NCBI GenBank assembly: GCA_900617975.1
Contig: UZAE01000032.1
Location: 1-50,874, forward strand
DNA from: Rodentolepis nana
Lineage: Eukaryota; Platyhelminthes; Cestoda; Cyclophyllidea; Hymenolepididae
Direction: 5' to 3'
DNA length: 50,874 bases
This document shows, one piece after another, positions 46,019-50,874 of the stretch. The position numbers and the translations under genes were made by a program. How positions within the stretch are numbered: position 1 is the stretch's first letter; every line of letters starts with the position of its first letter. The notes beneath the pieces are model-generated. The model saw only the letters and a list, made by a program, of their open reading frames with translations. It had not been told where the DNA came from and made no database searches.

Positions 46019-48656
46019 TATAAAATAAACTAAAATTGGCTAAGAAGGCGCTTTTTAATCAAGCAATCAGATGTTATGACAATGGAACTCTGATGAGTAG
46101 TTAATGTACTCAGAATCCCTTAATACCCCCAAGTTGATTACTATAATGAATAAAGTGTTTTTTTTATCATGGATTAATATATGCATTGCAGTGGGAAGTT
46201 TCAAAATTAAGGACTCCTGAATGCTCTTGTTTTCATCTTTTTAAATGGCGCTGAAAATTCCTTAAAGACGTTATGCACATTGTCGTTGCTAAGCCTTTTT
46301 ATTCATTTCATCTCCAGGGTAAGTGTGGAAGCCGATTAGTTTCACCTATCGATGAGTCGGGAATTTGGTGTTTTGGAGCATGCTTCCACTTAATATTTTC
46401 CTCCTTATTTGCCATCTAAAATGCTGTCTTCTATTTATAATTCGTTGCCTTGAGATGAGGAAATGGCTACAGCATTTCTCTTACGTCTTTTAAAAATTAC
46501 TAATCCCACGAACAAGAACCCCCATGTCATGTCTTATGTCAAATTTCTTTCCAGAAATGTTGCATTACATCCATGAATATCTTTTCTTAGACAAAAGCCC
46601 CTCACTCTCAAAAACTAAAACTGGACAAGTCAGATAGAGAAATACCTCTTTTTATTTACAGTGGGGACCCATTTGAACTTTATTCACACACTACGGGGTT
46701 ATTACGCTATTTCTATTCGCAATTGACTGTTGACGGATGTTCTCACATGATAGAGAGCCTTTCGTTTTGTCAACTGCCTGCGTCTTTAATTTGTAATCTT
46801 GGTAAGTGACACTACATTCGAGATACTGCACCTCTGTCAATTTCTCACGCACAAAATTCTGGCAGTAATGAATTTGGTATGCAGAAAGTTAATTGGCATT
46901 GATGCAGATTAATTTATTTTTAATCTCAAACCAATTAGACTCTCCAATGCGACTTACAGACATCAGTTCATATCATCTTATTCAATTATGTTACGATGCT
47001 GTGGTGTCGTTCGTTTATTGTGCAGTTTTGAGCCGATTCTCGCCTTCGATCAGAATGCTTATCACCTGGTTAATTGAGTTTGTGCTATGAAACTTTTTGG
47101 TTTATTAAAGTCGCTACCAAATCCAATCTCAAAATGATGGGAAAACTGATCAGTACTATAATGATCGTTCCAGTCACTGAGTATTATTAATTTCTAAGCC
47201 GCGCTCTACACCGCTAGTTATGCAAAAGCGCTCTGTGTGCTGCCTATACATTTTGGAGTGTTGTATAAATCACCTCTGACGAGTGGAACTGCTATGGCAC
47301 AACTTTTTTCTTTCACAGTGTATGCGTGTATTAATTACCTAGTAGTGCCATAACCTGTGCACACCGCAACGTGACTTGTGAATCCAACAAGGTGCAAGTT
47401 TAACACACACACACACGAATACCAATGTGTGTAGACAAATCATAGTTTTAATGAATACTAATTTGAACCTCGAAAAAGATCGTTGAAGTACCCGCTGTAT
47501 TCGAGAAAGTGAGGTGTTTGGGCGTTCTCGTTCCGCATTTTTGGCGTATCTTGCAGTGATTTCTTATTGGACAATGCATCGTATATGTTTGCAGTGCATA
47601 AAAATAAGACATTGTCTTCAAGTAAATCAAGTAAATTTCACGGAATAAACTGACGTTTATTCAAGTTTGGCAGACCATTTCTTTTGCTGCATTCTAGAAC
47701 GTTAAGGCATTAGTCTTAACCCAGTTCTAGTTCATGATCGTCATTTTCAACCTCCCTCATTCGCTTTTACTGACCTGGATATATCATCGTTGGTTTGCAA
47801 ATGGCACTCGCCTCATTCTAACTTGGCTCCAAAAGTGAGAATCTTCTCACTCCAAACAACAATTACAGGCGACAATTACAAGAATCAAGTACCACAAGAT
47901 TCTTGTTTCTTTTCTGTGCCTAATTTCTAAGACCCGTTCTAACATCCACACACACGCACACACAGACACGTTTCCGTCTTGTGCAGTTTTTTTTGTTTCT
48001 GGGGCTGAATCACTGTTACCAACAAGAGTGAGGGATGATAATTTGTCTTAAGTTATTCGTTTTTTCATCACTTTGTGCCTAAATTGAAAGTGGGGGGAGA
48101 GAGAGAGTTTAATTTTGGGCAAATATGAAAAGCAATCAGTCATCCATTTCTTCTTTCAGCAATTACTGAATAGTTTTTCTAGGGTGATGATCAGTATCGA
48201 TGAAATTTGAAAATTTAAAGTAAGGCCCTTTCATGTGGTGTAGATTTTATTGCTGTTGAAAATGGACAATGATAATAGCAACTGGATCCCTTTGTTGGCT
48301 CTACTATCTATTGTTTCCAGAAATTGGAAGCGAAATGTGAGGACTTCTCATAATTCTGAGACCAAGATATTTGAGTGGTAAATTTGTCTTAAGCAATTTG
48401 TTGGATACAATGCTTTTTTTAGAAAAAAACGGAAGCTCCATTCACTAAAATTTTTATTATCTCATGTTTCACACACACCTTTTTATATTTGTATCACGAA
48501 TTGCATCGATTTTAAAAATGGGTGGTGACTCCTTACCCATCTTAGTTGTGGGGTACCTAGCTGAGATCTCCAGAATTGGTTCACTCAATTGTGTGCCTAC
48601 CGGCCTTGATTTCGTGAATTTCGATTTAAGATACTTGCACGCTACCACCACCTCAC
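46019..48656. other. Gene-free stretch
   Basis: About 2.6 kb with short CA microsatellites near 47403-47416 and 47949-47965. No gene was recognised. Confidence 0.45.
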
Positions 48657-48819
48657 CAGCGCGCATGTCCAGTCGTTTCGCTTTCACTTCGGATTAATTT
48701 CATATATTCTCCGTCTTCTCGCATAATCATTATGACTAAATGAACGTGCTCCGTGAAGCTCTCCACCTTGACCACCCATGCTTCATGAATTTCTGCACAT
48801 TTATTGGGATTGTGGCGTG
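48657..48819 (-). CDS. Possible unknown exon
   Basis: A 163-nt minus-strand segment between a possible acceptor (ATTATAG) and a possible donor (CTG before GTGAGG) is open for 53 codons. It reads CAEIHEAWVVKVESFTEH and continues HVHLVIMIMREDGEYMKLIR. The sequence is locally richer in G and C than its flanks, and a second minus-strand frame stays open just downstream (48469-48687). I do not recognise the protein, and neighbouring exons were not found. It could be a fragment of an unknown gene or element, or chance. Confidence 0.25.
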
Positions 48820-50352
48820 CTATAATTGCATAATTTTTAGTGCAAATTTATTCCCACTTGGCAGCTGTGTATTGTGATAAGAAAAGCCCAGCCACGAATT
48901 CTTGGGATTATCTCCAACTAGCTAGTTGCCCTCCTTGATCCATTAAGACTTAAGCAGTTGCCTCTTGTTATATGGCGCCTTTTTTGCAAATTAGTAATTT
49001 AAATATGAGTTTTTTTCTCCGAAGGAATTGGTAATAAACGGGAGTTATTGATTTACTTCTATGACCTTGAAGGAACCAATTGGAAGTCTCTATATTTCCA
49101 ACCCTAATAATAATAGCACAGATCACGATCCTCTTGGCCTATTTACCATATTTATACCTTTCATTTTCTTCAATTTTGCAGATCGATAGAGGAGGGCGCA
49201 GTTCTAATTCGAACCGGGTATCACCCAGTACCTCAAATGCCACGCCAATAAGATTGTCATTATTATCTTTATTATCATATATTTTACATTTGTCAATTTT
49301 AATCTTCCATTCGCGTTATATCTCCCCCCCCCCCCCCCCTCCCCTTCTTCCATACATATTTCGGCTTATTTTCGATCTTCCACTGTCTAGTAACGTTATT
49401 TAAATTGTTTTATTGGTAACACATGAATAACCTGACATCGAGCCCACTCCTGGTACTAACAGAAAAAAAAGTGTTGCTTTGCCTGCATCGTGGAATAATG
49501 TCTTTCAGTACAGCTTTATTTCCTTTCCTTCTTACCTCGGTTATTTTTCCACTTTTTCTTTCGCTAAAATAAATTGACTAACCTCCATATCTTCGTTGTT
49601 TGTACATTCCCCCCCCCACCTACCCCCTCTTTATCTTTCTTTTCTGCATGCAAGTACAATAATCAATTTTGTAAATTAAGTAAATTCCTCCATTCTTCTC
49701 AACCATGTGATATTTTCTTGCGCTTATGTGTACCTCGAATGTGTGCAGACAAAGACTTCATGGAAGTGGACATTAGAGACACTTAGTTTAGAGGGCATCG
49801 CCGCGAACTATGAAAGTCTTCGCAAAACCGACTCCTTTATAACACCGCACTTGCTTTAGGTAATCTGACCCCAATGAGAGGAAGAAAATACAACGTGTTT
49901 TACCAAAAAAACACGTTTCCCCTTAAGCCTAAATAGAAATGTGGTAAATTATTCACCGTCTGGTAATTGCAGTTGCAATTAAATGGACTGTCTTACGTAT
50001 TCGCGGAATCCATTAATCGAGGCACGAAGCTTTTGGAATTTGCCTGAGTGCATTGAATATATTCGATCCTACCGCAGACAGTTTAGAAGTTGTAGTTGAC
50101 AGCTAAAGTACCACGTTGACATGGCGTGGAACGGAATTAAAGTGTCACGTGGTAGATATTTAAATTTTCATGGTGCAGTGAGTTTTAGGTATGGCTGTTT
50201 ACATTTAGTAGCTATGAAACGAAGTTGAATTAGCAATCAACTAAGAACAGGTTCGTCTATCTAATGGAAGATGATGATTAAAGACTGTAAGAGGATTAAA
50301 GTTTGATCGGAGGAAAATTTAAAGTGGACATTGCGAATTATGAAATACCACG
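48820..50352. other. Gene-free stretch
   Basis: AT-rich DNA with C tracts near 49326-49339 and 49610-49617. A short plus-strand segment after TTTTGCAG at 49182 (IDRGGRSSNSNRVSPST) looks exon-like, but no donor or partner exon was found. Confidence 0.4.
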
Positions 50353-50696
50353 GGGGTGCACGATAGACTTAACTCCACGTGGTGCACCCTAAACAATATA
50401 TACTCATACGGCAAAAAAGTCTATAAACTGATAGCTGGACTTCTGACTTCAAACTACCATGACCCCACTGTATGTCATATTCGACCCCTTCCATAGTACT
50501 CATCTTACCTTTTCTCTGCCTTTTTGTCTGTCTGTCTCTTTCACATCTGTGAATCATTATTCTGTCTCCCTACCCCCCCCCCCTCGTGACTTTTTACCAC
50601 TTTGCTGTTCCTCCTCCTCTCTGTGAATCCCGAAGTCAGCTAAATGGCTAGTGATAGCTATCAAAACGCCTGCGATTTGAAGTAAATAAATAAATG
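50353..50696 (+). repeat. SINE-like repeat, copy J
   Basis: Full-length copy with a (AAAT)n tail. Imperfect flanks ATGAAATACCAC and ATGAAACATACCAC suggest a target duplication. A C run interrupts the pyrimidine-rich middle. Confidence 0.88.
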
Positions 50697-50874
50697 AAAC
50701 ATACCACAGCAAGGACAGTTAGAATCTTTTGTCCTAGAAGCTGAAAATCGTGACTGGCAAATCTGAAGTAAGACGAATATGTAACCGCTAGAATGGCATT
50801 AAAATTTTGAAAATGGTAGGTAGATCTGTACTCCAATTGTCCTTTATCCTATTTTGTTATATAGTTATTAGGTG

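Noticed and set aside
49180..49260. tRNA-like minus-strand sequence with a GGTTCGAATT B-box and a possible 7-bp acceptor stem
   Set aside because: The whole unit would be about 53 nt, the T-arm does not pair and no anticodon arm fits.
1..50874. CRISPR arrays, operons or bacterial-type signals
   Set aside because: The window is clearly spliced animal DNA; no regularly spaced repeats or ribosome-binding-site-linked genes are present.

Overview
The window is nuclear DNA from an invertebrate animal. I think it is a parasitic flatworm, most likely a cestode. This rests on several traits: AT-rich sequence, genes split by very short introns (32-41 nt) beside kilobase-sized ones, several U-rich AG sites close to start codons as in trans-spliced genomes, and animal orthologues (NSUN2, SRP72, BAF, a CLC-3/4/5-type transporter, H2A.X) that are clearly recognisable but divergent. 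I cannot name the species from sequence alone.

Layout. 1-9.4 kb holds no recognised host gene; it contains a broken mariner transposase, four copies of one SINE-like repeat, a solo LTR nested inside one of those copies, and a pair of copies of a third repeat. 9.4-13.1 kb (minus): NSUN2, an RNA cytosine-5 methyltransferase in five exons. It is head-to-head, with 299 bp between start codons, with SRP72 (13.4-17.2 kb, plus, ten exons). SRP72 converges on a single-exon BAF gene (17.4-17.7 kb, minus). 18.6-35.1 kb (plus): a 15-exon CLC gene whose introns carry an intact mariner element, three SINE copies and a second LTR fragment. 35.4-35.8 kb (minus): an intronless H2A.X. 37.5-45.1 kb (plus): a long coiled-coil protein with a predicted C-terminal membrane anchor (golgin-like). 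45.1-50.9 kb: two more SINE copies and no securely identified gene, with one possible unknown exon.

All multi-exon models were built by hand from GT/AG sites and phase continuity. Each closes in frame: NSUN2 756 aa, SRP72 706 aa, CLC 928 aa, coiled-coil protein 1280 aa. The genes are mostly housekeeping and do not form one pathway, although BAF and H2A.X both act on chromatin.

The points I find most interesting are: (1) the CLC protein is of the vesicular 2Cl-/H+ exchanger subfamily, but has Asp at the gating-glutamate position and Val at the proton-glutamate position, a channel-like signature; (2) a full-length mariner with matching inverted repeats, TA duplications and an uninterrupted DD34D transposase; (3) an unnamed SINE-like family of eleven copies with target-site duplications and a 5' stem showing one compensatory pair change; (4) three introns of exactly 32 nt in SRP72.
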